43,514 bases of DNA, taken from Planctomycetota bacterium (lineage in GTDB: Bacteria > Planctomycetota > UBA1135 > JADKAF01). Below, piece after piece: positions 1 to 8,023 of this stretch (position 1 is the stretch's first letter; every line of letters starts with the position of its first letter). Below the pieces are notes generated by a model, which was not told where the DNA came from, ran no database searches, and saw only the letters and a list, made by a program, of their open reading frames with translations. Made by a program: the position numbers and the translations under genes. Location: contig JAEUHW010000402.1 of assembly GCA_016793245.1 (NCBI GenBank), positions 1 to 43,514 on the forward strand, in the 5' to 3' direction.

Positions 1-61
1 GTCCAATCTGCTCGAGCCAGGAAACGTCCGACGAGTCTAAGGGGATGCCCGCGATCTTCAT
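1..61 (-). CDS. Possible N-terminal fragment of a gene leaving the left edge
   Basis: Read on the minus strand from an ATG at 59-61, the first 20 codons are open to the window edge and give a peptide beginning MKIAGIPLDSS and ending WLEQIG. The composition is protein-like and unlike the Arg/Ala-rich shadow frames around it. No clear Shine-Dalgarno precedes the ATG, and the frame has a stop (TGA) five codons upstream, so this ATG is the likely start if the gene is real. I do not recognise the family from 20 residues. Only the sequence beyond the left edge can settle it. Confidence 0.35.
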   Translation of the reverse strand, partial: MKIAGIPLDSSDVSWLEQIG

Positions 62-405
62 GCCACGGTTGTAGCGTCAGCAGAGGCCTGTGTCCAGCGA
101 GAATTGAAGCGGGCAAAGGAAAGGCCTCCCGCGGGCTCCGAAACGGCGCACGATGTCGTTCGACGCAGCGGAGCCGCATCCGGAGGCGACGCAAGCGACG
201 TGACCGCCGCGCTCGCTCACGAATCGAGTTCGACGTCGCGCACGCTTCGACGCGCGGTGTCGTTCGACGTCATTCACGCGCGGCGGGCGCGGCGCTTGCT
301 TCGCCGGAGGGCTGGCGGAGCGATCGTCGCGCAACTCGCGTTCGAAGGTTCGCGTTCGTCGTGGCTTCCGGTACCGATCTCGCGTCGACGCGAACGCGAC
401 GCAGT
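62..405. other. Gene-free stretch rich in TTCGACG/CGTTCG words
   Basis: No reading frame here looks like a protein; all give Arg/Ala/Ser-rich translations. The words GTCGTTCGACG and GCGTTCG/CGACGCGA recur several times, giving short self-complementary patches. It lies just downstream of the selenoprotein stop codon, so it probably holds that gene's 3' end. No clean terminator hairpin with a T-run was seen. Confidence 0.4.
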
Positions 406-1461
406 TCAACCTTGGAGACGCCGCATCAACGCCACCTCGTACTCGTCGAGCTGCTCCAACGCGCTCGGTCGCACGAGGCCGTCGAGCGCGTTCGCGTCGC
501 GCGAGAGGGCCTGCTCGATACGCCGCAGGAGCTCCTGTTGGCGCGGCGAGAGCGAGCTTCGAGGATCCCGAGGCTTCGCAGGGCTGGACACGCGAGCGGG
601 CGCGAGAGCGGCGTTCACGAGCTGCGCTTGCAAGGGCGTGAGCGGTAGGAAGCGCAGCGGCGAGCGTCCGAGGTAGTAGAGCTGGTCGTCGTCCTTCGCG
701 CGGCGGAGCTCGCCTTGGAAGCGCTCGGCTCTTGCTCCGAGCTTCTTGCGCGCGAGCTCGAGCTGCGCGTCGGAGGTCGCGAACACGCGCTGATCGCAGG
801 AGTGTGCGATGGCGTGGGCGAGCAGCGTTTCGAAGCCGAGCTCCGCAACGCGGAAACGCACCTCCACGACCTCGCGCTCGCCGATCCACGCGGCCCGCGT
901 CGAGAGAACCCCATCGAGAGCGCCCAACTGGGCCTCGCCCTCCCAGTATCAGGTCATCGCGAAGAGCGCGGTCTCCACCGCCCCCGCCGCCGTCTCGCGC
1001 TCCAAGGTGCGGAGCCACGGCGGGACCTCGCGCTGCGCGGCGCGCAGGGCCGCGCACATCCGCGCGATCAGTGCTCCGCGTTCCCAGACGCCGTCCTTCC
1101 GTTCCAGGACGTCCTGCGCGTCCCCGCCGAGGAAGCGCACCACGGGGTTGTTCCAGGCCGGCTCGCCGAAGCGCTTCCGCACCTCGTCTTCATAGCCTTC
1201 GACGTTGTTGCGGATCGCGACAGGATGGAAGAGCTCTTCCGCGGCTTCGACGAGCAGCGGCAAGCGCAGGGGACCTTCGCCGAAGGTCCGGCAGGTGCTT
1301 CAGCCGGGGACTTCTTGAAAGAGCAGCAGGACGGGCTTCTTCGTGCGCGCGCTGGCGACGAGCGCGGGCTCGAGCTCGCGGGCCCAGCGCACCGCGCCCA
1401 GCTCGACGGGCTCTTCGAGGGAGAGCGCGAGGGTGAAGAGGAAGGGCAGGGCCGAGAGCAT
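406..1461 (-). CDS. Candidate selenoprotein with two Sec residues: thioredoxin-like VPGU domain fused to an MsrA-like domain
   Basis: Three minus-strand open segments (1461-1303, 1299-952, 948-406) lie in one frame and are separated only by TGA at 1300-1302 and 949-951. Read through, they give 351 residues. Residues 1-17 are a hydrophobic export signal (MLSALPFLFTLAL). Residues ~20-160 look thioredoxin-like: KKPVLLLFQEVPG-U54-STC, with a likely cis-Pro segment AWNNPVV. Residues ~165-270 resemble peptide-methionine sulfoxide reductase MsrA: LFAMT-U171-YWEGE aligns with the MsrA core FAMGCFWG.E, so Sec171 occupies the catalytic Cys position; GALDGVLSTR and VVEVRF follow as in MsrA. C57 could pair with U54. 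VPG-Sec thioredoxin-like (seleno)proteins are an established family, but the exact fit and any activity are inference; a thiol-dependent sulfoxide reductase outside the cytoplasm is plausible. SECIS-like hairpins follow both UGAs. The third in-frame TGA (406-408) is taken as the stop because downstream translation is low-complexity. The ATG at 1461 is chosen for the signal peptide; no strong SD is visible. The gene is divergent from the exported-protein gene at 1605. The alternative is a pseudogene or annotation as three pieces. Confidence 0.83.
916..942 (-). promoter_or_regulatory. Candidate bacterial SECIS element for Sec171
   Basis: On the minus strand after the UGA at 949-951: outer stem GAGGGC/GCTCTC (6 pairs, one G-U), a three-base 5' bulge (GAG), inner stem GCCC/GGGC and apical loop AGTT. 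The loop begins 20 nt after the UGA codon and has G at its second position, as expected of bacterial SECIS loops. A bulged stem also matches known elements. Confidence 0.55.
1271..1289 (-). promoter_or_regulatory. Candidate bacterial SECIS element for Sec54
   Basis: On the coding (minus) strand an 8-bp perfect hairpin, GGACCTTC-GGC-GAAGGTCC, starts 10 nt after the UGA at 1300-1302. The apical loop GGC is 19-21 nt after the UGA and starts with G. Bacterial SECIS elements lie in the coding region just after the UGA, with the loop about 16-37 nt away and a G in the first loop positions, so the geometry fits. SelB binding is inferred. Confidence 0.6.
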
Positions 1462-1570
1462 GCGACGAGTGTGTGCGAGGGAACGCTTGCTCGCTACGAC
1501 GGACTCCTCTCCGCGAATCCCGCCTTGCCGGAACTTCTCGCCTCGGTTGGCATGGAGGCCCGTTCCTCGC

Positions 1571-1604
1571 TCCCCCGCCCCCCCCGCCCCACCGCCCCGC
1601 CCCC
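1571..1604 (-). other. G-quadruplex-capable tract directly before the 1605 start codon
   Basis: The plus strand carries five C-runs of 4-8 bases within 34 nt, ending at the ATG of the exported-protein gene. The minus strand therefore carries five G-runs of four or more, enough for an intramolecular G-quadruplex. The tract replaces any Shine-Dalgarno for the 1605 gene. It also lies 110-145 nt upstream of the divergent selenoprotein start, on that gene's non-template strand. Confidence 0.5.
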
Positions 1605-2858
1605 ATGCCCGCGCTCCGCTTCTCCCTCCGCGCGTGCTTCGCCGCGCTGCTCGCGCTGTGCGCGGCACCCGCGGCGCGCGCGCAAGCGAGCGCGGACGAG
1701 CTCTACGTCGGGGGCTTCCCCTTCGATGGCGTGCCGGCGTTCCCCGGACTCATCGCGCGCGCCAGCGGGAGCTTCCGGAACCTCGCCGGTCGCAGCAGCG
1801 AGACGCTCGCGGTGAGCGCCGCGCGCATCGATCGCGCGAGCGGCGAGCTCGTGATCACGGGGCTCCAGAGCGAGGGCGTGGGCTCGGCGGGCGCGCTGAT
1901 CGAGCTCGCCATCGACGCGCAGGGGGTACGCAGCGAACGCGTGCTCTCCTCCGGCGATCCGCGGAGCGCCGTCCGCGCCTTCGCGCAGGACGCCGATGGC
2001 GGCTGGATCTGCGCCGGCTTCGAAGGCGTCGAGCGCCGTCGGCGCAGCGATGGCTGCGCTTTCGATCGCTTCGATCTCCCTCCGCGCACGTGGAATGCAC
2101 TCGCGATCCGCCCCGACGAGGAGCGCGCGTTCGTCGCGAGCTTCGGCGACGGCGGCGAGATCTGGGAGCTCGATCTCCGCACGCGCGGGATGCGCCTGCT
2201 GCTGCGCCTCGCCGACTTCGGCTGGCCCGCCACCATCACCGCTCTGTGGATCGATCCCGAGGCTTCTGCCGCGCCGCTCTGGATCGCGACGCTGGAGGCG
2301 CGCGCGAGCTTGCTCGTGCTCGATCTCGCGCAGCTTTCCCTGGCACCGCATCCCGCAGCTCCGCCGCACGGACTGAACGCGCTCGAAGGCACGCGCGACG
2401 GCCGGCTCTTTCTCCTGGGCTCGGGCGAAAGCTCGAGCGACGTCCTCGAGCTCGAGCTCGCGAGCGGAACTACGCGCGTCGTACACACACCGCCGCAGCT
2501 CTGGTCCGGCAGCGCGCTCGCGCTGCCGCCAGGCCCGGGCGACGTCGTGGTCTATCCGCGCACGCTCGCGATCGGCGCGCCGCAGCGCCTGGAGCTCGCG
2601 GCCTACGTTCCTCCCGGCGCGCCCGCGGCGCTGTGGATCGTCGCGCTGCGCATGCAGGGCTTCCCCGTGCCACTGGCGACGCCCGTGCTCGAAGGGCTGG
2701 TCGGCGCGAGCGGCGCGCTGCGCGCGGCCTTCGATCTCGGCGCCGGCGCCTTCGACGGACTGATCCCCGGCGACGGCATGCTGTGGCAGCTCTTCTGGCT
2801 CGACCCGACCACGCTGGAACCGCGCGCCTCCGCGCCGCGCTGGACGCTCACGCGCTGA
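1605..2858 (+). CDS. Exported protein of unknown function
   Basis: The product is 417 residues, opening with a clear signal peptide (MPALRFSLRACFAALLALC, cleavage near ARAQA). The body alternates short beta-type segments such as ITALWIDPEA, RAFVASFGDGGEIWELDL and NALEGTRDGRLFLLG, spaced as in beta-propeller proteins. The last ~110 residues (from about RTLAIGAPQRLELAAY) resemble the C-terminal beta-sandwich module of the exported proteins at 10282, 11270, 14192 and 15593, but lack the Cys motif. The ATG at 1605 is chosen for the signal peptide and directly follows the C-rich tract, with no SD. The function is unknown; a periplasmic or surface location is likely. The glycosyltransferase gene follows 16 nt after the stop. 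Confidence 0.8.
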   Translation: MPALRFSLRACFAALLALCAAPAARAQASADELYVGGFPFDGVPAFPGLIARASGSFRNLAGRSSETLAVSAARIDRASGELVITGLQSEGVGSAGALIELAIDAQGVRSERVLSSGDPRSAVRAFAQDADGGWICAGFEGVERRRRSDGCAFDRFDLPPRTWNALAIRPDEERAFVASFGDGGEIWELDLRTRGMRLLLRLADFGWPATITALWIDPEASAAPLWIATLEARASLLVLDLAQLSLAPHPAAPPHGLNALEGTRDGRLFLLGSGESSSDVLELELASGTTRVVHTPPQLWSGSALALPPGPGDVVVYPRTLAIGAPQRLELAAYVPPGAPAALWIVALRMQGFPVPLATPVLEGLVGASGALRAAFDLGAGAFDGLIPGDGMLWQLFWLDPTTLEPRASAPRWTLTR

Positions 2859-2874
2859 GCGCGCGCCGCGCCGC

Positions 2875-4137
2875 ATGCACGTCGGCCTGCTCGTCCCGCC
2901 CTTCCAAGGGCACTTGAATCCCTTCGCTTCGCTCGCGCGCGCCTTCGCTCGCTCCGGCCACCGCGCCACGCTGATCACGCTGCCCGACGGTCGCGCACGA
3001 CTCCGCGAAGAAGACTTCGAGATCCGCACCTACGGCGAGAAGCTCTTCCCCGCCGGCTCCTTCGTCGCGACGGAAGCGCGGATGGGTGTCCTCTCGGGGC
3101 GCGCCGGCGCGCGCGCGGCGATCGAGCTCACCGGCGCGCAGTGCCGCGCGATCTTCGAGGAGCTGCCGCCGGTGCTCGACGCGCTGCAGCTCGATCTCCT
3201 CGTGATGGATCAAGTGTGCGTTGGCGCGGAGTGCCTCGCCGCGCGGCGCGCGCTGCCTCTCGGGGTCGCCTGCGCTGCACTTCCGCTGCACCGCGAGGTC
3301 GGCGTCCCGCCGTGGACGAGCCTGCGCGCCCCGTCGCGCTCGCCGCTGGCGAAGCTCCGGAACGCGTTCGATCACGCGCGCTTCTTCCTCGGAGCGCTGC
3401 CCACCTTCCGCACCTTTTCTCGCCTCCGCCGCGAGCACGGCTTCCCGGCGATGCGCCCGCGCGATCTGCACGAGATCCCGCCGAGCCGCGTGCAGGTCTG
3501 CCAGCTCCCGGAGCTGCTCGACTTCGCGCATGCGAAGCGCCCAGCGCACTTCCACTACACCGCGCCGTGGGTCGAAGCGCAGCGCGCGAGCACGCGCGAC
3601 GAGCGCTTCCCGTGGGAACGCCTCGACGGTCGGCCGATCCTCTACGCTTCGCTCGGCACGCTGCAGAACCGCCTGGACTGGATCTACGATGCGATCGCCG
3701 AAGCGTGCCGCGACCTCCCCTATCAGCTCGTGCTCGCGCTCGGGCGCGAGCGCGCGGCGATCCCCTCTCTCCCGGGGGAACCGCTCGTCGTGGGCTTCGC
3801 CCCGCAGCTCGAGCTGCTGCAGCGCGCGAGTGCCGTGATCACGCACGCGGGGCTGAACACGGCGCTCGAGACGCTGCGCGCGGGCCTGCCGTGCGTGGCG
3901 CTGCCGATCACGCACGAGCAGCCCGGCATCGCCGCGCGCCTCGTGCATCGCGTCGGCTCCGCGCGGGCACTCGCGCTTCGCGAGCTCACGCCGCTCGCGC
4001 TCCGCGCGGCGCTGCTCGAGATCCTGGAGGAACCGCGCTATCGCGCCGCCGCGCAACGCGCCGCCGCGACGCTCGCCACGATCGATGGTCCCTCACTCGC
4101 GGCCGCCGCGCTCACGCGCGCCGCCGCGCCGCGCTGA
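2875..4137 (+). CDS. GT1-family glycosyltransferase (UGT/MGT type)
   Basis: The product is 420 residues, the usual size for GT-B fold UDP-glycosyltransferases. The N-terminal domain opens with MHVGLLVPPFQGHLNP, the hydrophobic strand plus G-H-x-N/x-P acceptor-side motif. The C-terminal nucleotide-sugar site is seen in FAPQLELLQRASAVITHAG followed by LNTALE (H324) and GLPCVALPITHEQP. Such enzymes move a sugar from a UDP-sugar to a lipid or small molecule (sterols, carotenoids, macrolides); the acceptor here cannot be read from the sequence. The start is 16 nt after the preceding exported-protein stop, so the two are probably co-transcribed. The 3' end converges on fadE with only 8 nt between them. 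Confidence 0.88.
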   Translation: MHVGLLVPPFQGHLNPFASLARAFARSGHRATLITLPDGRARLREEDFEIRTYGEKLFPAGSFVATEARMGVLSGRAGARAAIELTGAQCRAIFEELPPVLDALQLDLLVMDQVCVGAECLAARRALPLGVACAALPLHREVGVPPWTSLRAPSRSPLAKLRNAFDHARFFLGALPTFRTFSRLRREHGFPAMRPRDLHEIPPSRVQVCQLPELLDFAHAKRPAHFHYTAPWVEAQRASTRDERFPWERLDGRPILYASLGTLQNRLDWIYDAIAEACRDLPYQLVLALGRERAAIPSLPGEPLVVGFAPQLELLQRASAVITHAGLNTALETLRAGLPCVALPITHEQPGIAARLVHRVGSARALALRELTPLALRAALLEILEEPRYRAAAQRAAATLATIDGPSLAAAALTRAAAPR

Positions 4138-4145
4138 ACGCCGCG

Positions 4146-6569
4146 CTACGACGCCGCGAACGCGTCGACCTGGATCACCTCATCGCGCGCCGTCTCGGCC
4201 TCGCGATACGCCGCGACTTCGTGCGGCTGCAGGATCCCCGCCTGCTGCGCACGCTCGAGCAGGGCGGCGCTCTTCTCGCGCGGCAGACGCCCTTCCTTCA
4301 CCGCGCGCTTCAGCTTGCGCTCCACCGCTTCCGCTTCGTGGCAGAGGCGGAACGCGCGCTCCAGCGCGTGCAGAGGCTCGTTCGCCTCGCTCGGATGGAA
4401 GTAGGGCCCCGTGCGCGCATCGCGCGCTTCGCCCGGCGTCGCGACGGCCTCGGCCACCGCGCGCACGAGGCCGTCGCGCGGCGGCGCGCCGACGGGGTTC
4501 ATGCGCTGGAGCAGCGCGAGCGGCCCGCGGAAGAGCCAGCCCGCGAAGGGCAGATCGAAGTTCCGCAGGATGCCGAGGAACGCGACCTGCATCTCGGCGA
4601 AGGCGTGCTCCATCGACCAGCGCAGGAAGACCGCGTCCTCCTTGCGACGGCCTTCGGCCTCGAAGCGCTTGATGCCCGCGGCGACGAGGTACATCCACGA
4701 GAAGACGTCGGCGAAGCGCCCGGTGAGCGCTTCGCGGCGCTTCAAGTTGCCGCCGAGCGTCGCCATCGCAAAGTCGGCGAGGAACGCGAAGCGCGCCGAG
4801 CACCACGCCAAGCGCTGCGCATAGGGCCGCGCGGGTCCGGAGATCCCGGTGTACGCGAGACGTCCGCGCGTGACACCGAGCAGCACCGCGCGCACGCCGT
4901 TCCGCATCACGTGCCCGACATGCGCGAAGAACGCGCGGTCGAACGCCGCGACATCGCCCTTCGCCACCGCTTCCATCTCGGCGAAGGCGTGCGGATGGCA
5001 GCGGATCGCGCCCTGGCCGAAGATCATCAAGGTGCGCGTGAGGATGTTCGCGCCCTCGACGGTGATGCCGATCGGCACCGCGGCGTAGCCGTGCGCGAGC
5101 AGGTTCTTCGGCCCGCGGCAGATGCCGGCGCCGCCGACGATGTCCATCGCGTCGTCGAGCGCCTTCCGCAGGAGCTCGGTCGACATCAGCTTCGCGATCG
5201 CGCTCGCGACCGCGGGCTTCTTGCCGCGATTCAGGCCACCGCAGGTCGTGCGGCGTTGCGCTTCGAGCAGCCACGCGAACCCGCCCGCGCGTGCGAGCGG
5301 CTCCTGGATGCCCTCGAAGTGCGCGATCGCGAGCCCGAACTGTCGGCGGACGCGCGCATAGGCGCCGGCGACGCGCGAAGCGAGCGCCGCGCCCGCCGTG
5401 CTCTGCGCCGGCAGCGAGATCCCGCGGCCCGCGCTCAAGCACTCCATCAGCATGCGCCAGCCCTGGCCCGCGCCGGCTACGCCGCCGATCACGCAGTCGA
5501 GCGGCAGCACGACGTTCGCTCCGCTCGTCGGTCCGTTCGGGAACGGCACGCCGAGCGGATCGTGGCGCCGCCCATGCTCGACGCCAGGCGTCGAGGCCGG
5601 CACGAGCGCGCAGGTGATGCCGAGCTCCGCTCCCTTGCCGAGCAGGTTCTCGGGATCGCGGAGCTGGAACGCGAGACCGATCACGGTGGCGACCGGCGCC
5701 AGCGTGATGTAGCGCTTGCTCCACGAGAGCTTGAGCTTGAGCTCCCCGCTCGCGTCCTTGAAGACGATGCCTTCGGCGCGGATGGCTCCCGCGTCCGAGC
5801 CCGCGTGCGGCTCGGTGAGACCGAAGCACGGGATCTCCTCGCCGCGCGCGAGACGCGGCAGCCAGTAGCTCTTCTGCGCGTCGGTGCCGTAGTGCGCGAG
5901 CAGCTCCGCGGGGCCGAGCGAGTTCGGCACCATCACCGTGATCGCGAGCGGGATCGAGCGCGTCGAGAGCTTCGCGACGACGGCGCTGTTCGCGGCGGGC
6001 GAGAAGCCCTTGCCACCGAACTCCTTCGGCACGATCAAGCCGAAGAAGCCGTGGTGCTTCAAGAAGCTCCACGTCTCCGCGGAGAGGCCGCGCTGCTCCC
6101 AGACCTCCCAATCCTTCACACTGCGGCAGAGCTCCTCCACCGGCCCGTCGAGGAACGCCGCTTCCTCCGCGCTGAGCTGCGCGTACTCCTCGCGCAGCAG
6201 GCGCTTCCAGCTCGGCGCGCCGGAGAAGAGCTCGCCTTCGATCCACACGTCGCCGGCCTCGATCGCCGTGCGCTCCGTCTCCGAGATCGCGGGCAGGAAC
6301 TCGAGCGCGCGCATCAAGCGCAGCACCGGCCCCGAGACCAGCGCGCGGCGCAGCGGCACGATCAGCAGGAGCAGCAGCGGCGCGCCGAGCAGCGCCGCGA
6401 GCCACAGCGGCGCGGCGAAGGCGTGCAACAACGCGATCAGCGCGACCGCCCAGATCCAGAGGCCGAGGCCGTGGAAGAGGAAGAGCGAGGCGGTGGCGAG
6501 CACGAGAGCCGCGCCGATCCAGAAGCCGAGGCCGCTCAAGTAACCGGCGCTCTCGAAGACGAAGTCCAT
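4146..6569 (-). CDS. fadE: Acyl-CoA dehydrogenase, FadE type
   Basis: The product is 807 residues, matching the long FadE class rather than ~380-residue acyl-CoA dehydrogenases. Residues ~10-75 hold two or three hydrophobic helices (GFWIGAALVLATASLFLF; LWLAALLGAPLLLLLIVPL) that would anchor it to the membrane. The catalytic core shows LIVPKEFGGKGFSP, CFGLTEPHAGSD, the FAD-domain motif MDIVGGAGICRGP and a long C-terminal part as in FadE. It oxidises acyl-CoA to trans-2-enoyl-CoA, the first step of beta-oxidation, passing electrons toward ETF or the quinone pool. It is divergent from the thiolase gene across a 107-bp spacer containing an inverted repeat, and together with 6677-10170 gives all beta-oxidation steps. 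Confidence 0.93.
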   Translation of the reverse strand: MDFVFESAGYLSGLGFWIGAALVLATASLFLFHGLGLWIWAVALIALLHAFAAPLWLAALLGAPLLLLLIVPLRRALVSGPVLRLMRALEFLPAISETERTAIEAGDVWIEGELFSGAPSWKRLLREEYAQLSAEEAAFLDGPVEELCRSVKDWEVWEQRGLSAETWSFLKHHGFFGLIVPKEFGGKGFSPAANSAVVAKLSTRSIPLAITVMVPNSLGPAELLAHYGTDAQKSYWLPRLARGEEIPCFGLTEPHAGSDAGAIRAEGIVFKDASGELKLKLSWSKRYITLAPVATVIGLAFQLRDPENLLGKGAELGITCALVPASTPGVEHGRRHDPLGVPFPNGPTSGANVVLPLDCVIGGVAGAGQGWRMLMECLSAGRGISLPAQSTAGAALASRVAGAYARVRRQFGLAIAHFEGIQEPLARAGGFAWLLEAQRRTTCGGLNRGKKPAVASAIAKLMSTELLRKALDDAMDIVGGAGICRGPKNLLAHGYAAVPIGITVEGANILTRTLMIFGQGAIRCHPHAFAEMEAVAKGDVAAFDRAFFAHVGHVMRNGVRAVLLGVTRGRLAYTGISGPARPYAQRLAWCSARFAFLADFAMATLGGNLKRREALTGRFADVFSWMYLVAAGIKRFEAEGRRKEDAVFLRWSMEHAFAEMQVAFLGILRNFDLPFAGWLFRGPLALLQRMNPVGAPPRDGLVRAVAEAVATPGEARDARTGPYFHPSEANEPLHALERAFRLCHEAEAVERKLKRAVKEGRLPREKSAALLERAQQAGILQPHEVAAYREAETARDEVIQVDAFAAS

Positions 6570-6610
6570 CCTGCGATCCTCGGGGTCCGAAGCGGGACTG
6601 GTTCCGGCGG

Positions 6611-6642
6611 GACGCGCGGCGTAGCCTGCGCTGCCGCGCGTC
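6611..6642. promoter_or_regulatory. Perfect 10-bp inverted repeat in the fadE/thiolase divergent spacer
   Basis: GACGCGCGGC at 6611-6620 is repeated as its exact reverse complement GCCGCGCGTC at 6633-6642, with a 12-nt spacer. It sits midway between the two divergent start codons. Its symmetry and position suit a dimeric repressor (TetR or FadR-like) controlling both operons, but high GC raises the chance background and no regulator gene is adjacent. Confidence 0.45.
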
Positions 6643-6676
6643 TCGCGGTTCCCCCCGCGTCCTTTTCGTCGAAACG

Positions 6677-8023
6677 ATGGTCGAAGCCAAACCCTGCGAC
6701 TCCGCGTCGCCCGCGTCCAGCGGCGAGATCGTGCTCGCCGCCGGCCTCCGCTCTGCCTGGACCCGTGCGGGGGGGGCCTTCCGAGGGGAAGACGCGGGCC
6801 ACTTGGGTGCCTCCGTCGTGCGCGAGCTTCTCGCGCGCACCGGCATCGACCCCGCGAGCGTCGACGAGCTCATCGCGGGCTCGGTCGGTCCGCCGCACGA
6901 TCAGGCCAACGTCGCGCGCGTGATCGCTCTGCGCGCGGGTCTCCCGAAGCAGATCCCCGCGCGCACGGTGGCGCGCAACTGCGCGAGCGGCATCGAAGCG
7001 GTGACCACGGCCGCGGCCTCGATCCGCGCCGGCGAAGGCTCGCTCTACGTCTGCGTCGGCGTCGAGGTGATGAGCGCCTATCCGCTGCTGATGGGCCGCG
7101 AGCTGACCCAGATGTTCGAGCGCCTCTCGAAGGCGCGGAGCCTCCCGCAGAAGCTCGGCGCGATGCTCTCGTTCCGTCCGCGCATCCTGCGCCCGCGCAT
7201 CGCGCTGATGGAAGGGCTCACCGATCCCGTCTCGGGGCTCATCATGGGCAAGACCGCCGAGCTCCTCGCGCGCGAGCACTCGATCTCGCGCGAGGCCGCC
7301 GATCGCTTCGCCCTCGAGAGCCATCGCCGCGCGAAGGCCGCGCGCGACGCGGGACGCTTCGCCGAGGAGATCTTGCCGCTGCTGCCGCTCGGCGCGAAGA
7401 GCGGTGCCCGCGCGCAAGAGCACGACGACGGCATCCGCGACGACCAGAGCCTCGAAGCGCTGCAGAAGCTGAAGCCCTACTTCGAGAAGCCGGACGGCGT
7501 GGTCACGGTCGGCAACGCCTGCGGCATCACCGATGGTGCGTGTGCGTTGATCGTCACCACGGCGCAGCGCGCGAGCGAGCTCGGCTTGAAGCCGCTGGCA
7601 AAGCTGCGCAGCTTCGCCTGGGCCGGCTGCGATCCCGCGCGCATGGGCTTGGGTCCCGTCTACGCGTCGCGCCTCGCCCTCGCGCGCGCCGGCTGCGCGC
7701 TCTCCGACATGCAAGTGATCGAGCTGAACGAGGCCTTCGCCGTGCAAGTGCTCGCCTGCGTGCAGGCGTTCGACTCCGCGAGCTTCGCGAAGAAGGAGCT
7801 CGGCAGCGAACGCGCGCTCGGCGCGATCGATCCGGCGCGCTTGAACCCGAACGGCGGCGCGATCGCGCTCGGTCATCCCGTCGGCGCGACCGGCGCGCGC
7901 TTGCTGCTCACCCTCGCCCACGAACTGCGCCGCCGCGACGCGGCGCTGGGCCTGGCCACGCTCTGCATCGGCGGCGGCCAAGGCGGCGCGGTGGTGCTGG
8001 AGCGCACGGAGGACCTGCGATGA
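6677..8023 (+). CDS. fadA: Acetyl-CoA acyltransferase (3-ketoacyl-CoA thiolase)
   Basis: The product is 448 residues, slightly longer than FadA and closer to FadI length. It has the thiolase signatures: nucleophile C102 in RNCASGIEA, ELNEAFAVQ, NPNGGAIALGHPVGATG (H400) and the second active-site Cys C430 in LCIGGGQGG. It cleaves 3-ketoacyl-CoA with CoA to acetyl-CoA and a shortened acyl-CoA. The ATG at 6677 gives a 15-20 residue extension before the conserved start (EIVLAAGLRSAWTR). The stop overlaps the next ATG in ATGA (8020-8023), so translation with the FadJ/FadB-type gene is coupled. A run of eight G at 6769-6776 lies early in the gene and could be prone to slippage or sequencing error. 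Choosing between fadA and fadI needs phylogeny. Confidence 0.92.
   Translation: MVEAKPCDSASPASSGEIVLAAGLRSAWTRAGGAFRGEDAGHLGASVVRELLARTGIDPASVDELIAGSVGPPHDQANVARVIALRAGLPKQIPARTVARNCASGIEAVTTAAASIRAGEGSLYVCVGVEVMSAYPLLMGRELTQMFERLSKARSLPQKLGAMLSFRPRILRPRIALMEGLTDPVSGLIMGKTAELLAREHSISREAADRFALESHRRAKAARDAGRFAEEILPLLPLGAKSGARAQEHDDGIRDDQSLEALQKLKPYFEKPDGVVTVGNACGITDGACALIVTTAQRASELGLKPLAKLRSFAWAGCDPARMGLGPVYASRLALARAGCALSDMQVIELNEAFAVQVLACVQAFDSASFAKKELGSERALGAIDPARLNPNGGAIALGHPVGATGARLLLTLAHELRRRDAALGLATLCIGGGQGGAVVLERTEDLR

Noticed and set aside
406..408. Third in-frame UGA of the selenoprotein as another Sec
   Set aside because: Translation beyond it is Arg-rich low complexity with no family resemblance, and no well-placed hairpin was found, so it is taken as the true stop.
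6769..6776. Run of eight G in the thiolase gene as a frameshift site
   Set aside because: The frame is intact across it and the protein motifs lie on both sides in one frame, so there is no sign of slippage.
3141..6923. Long plus-strand frame of 1260 codons across the glycosyltransferase and fadE
   Set aside because: Arg/Ala/Asp/Glu-rich shadow of genes in other frames; no domain or start support.
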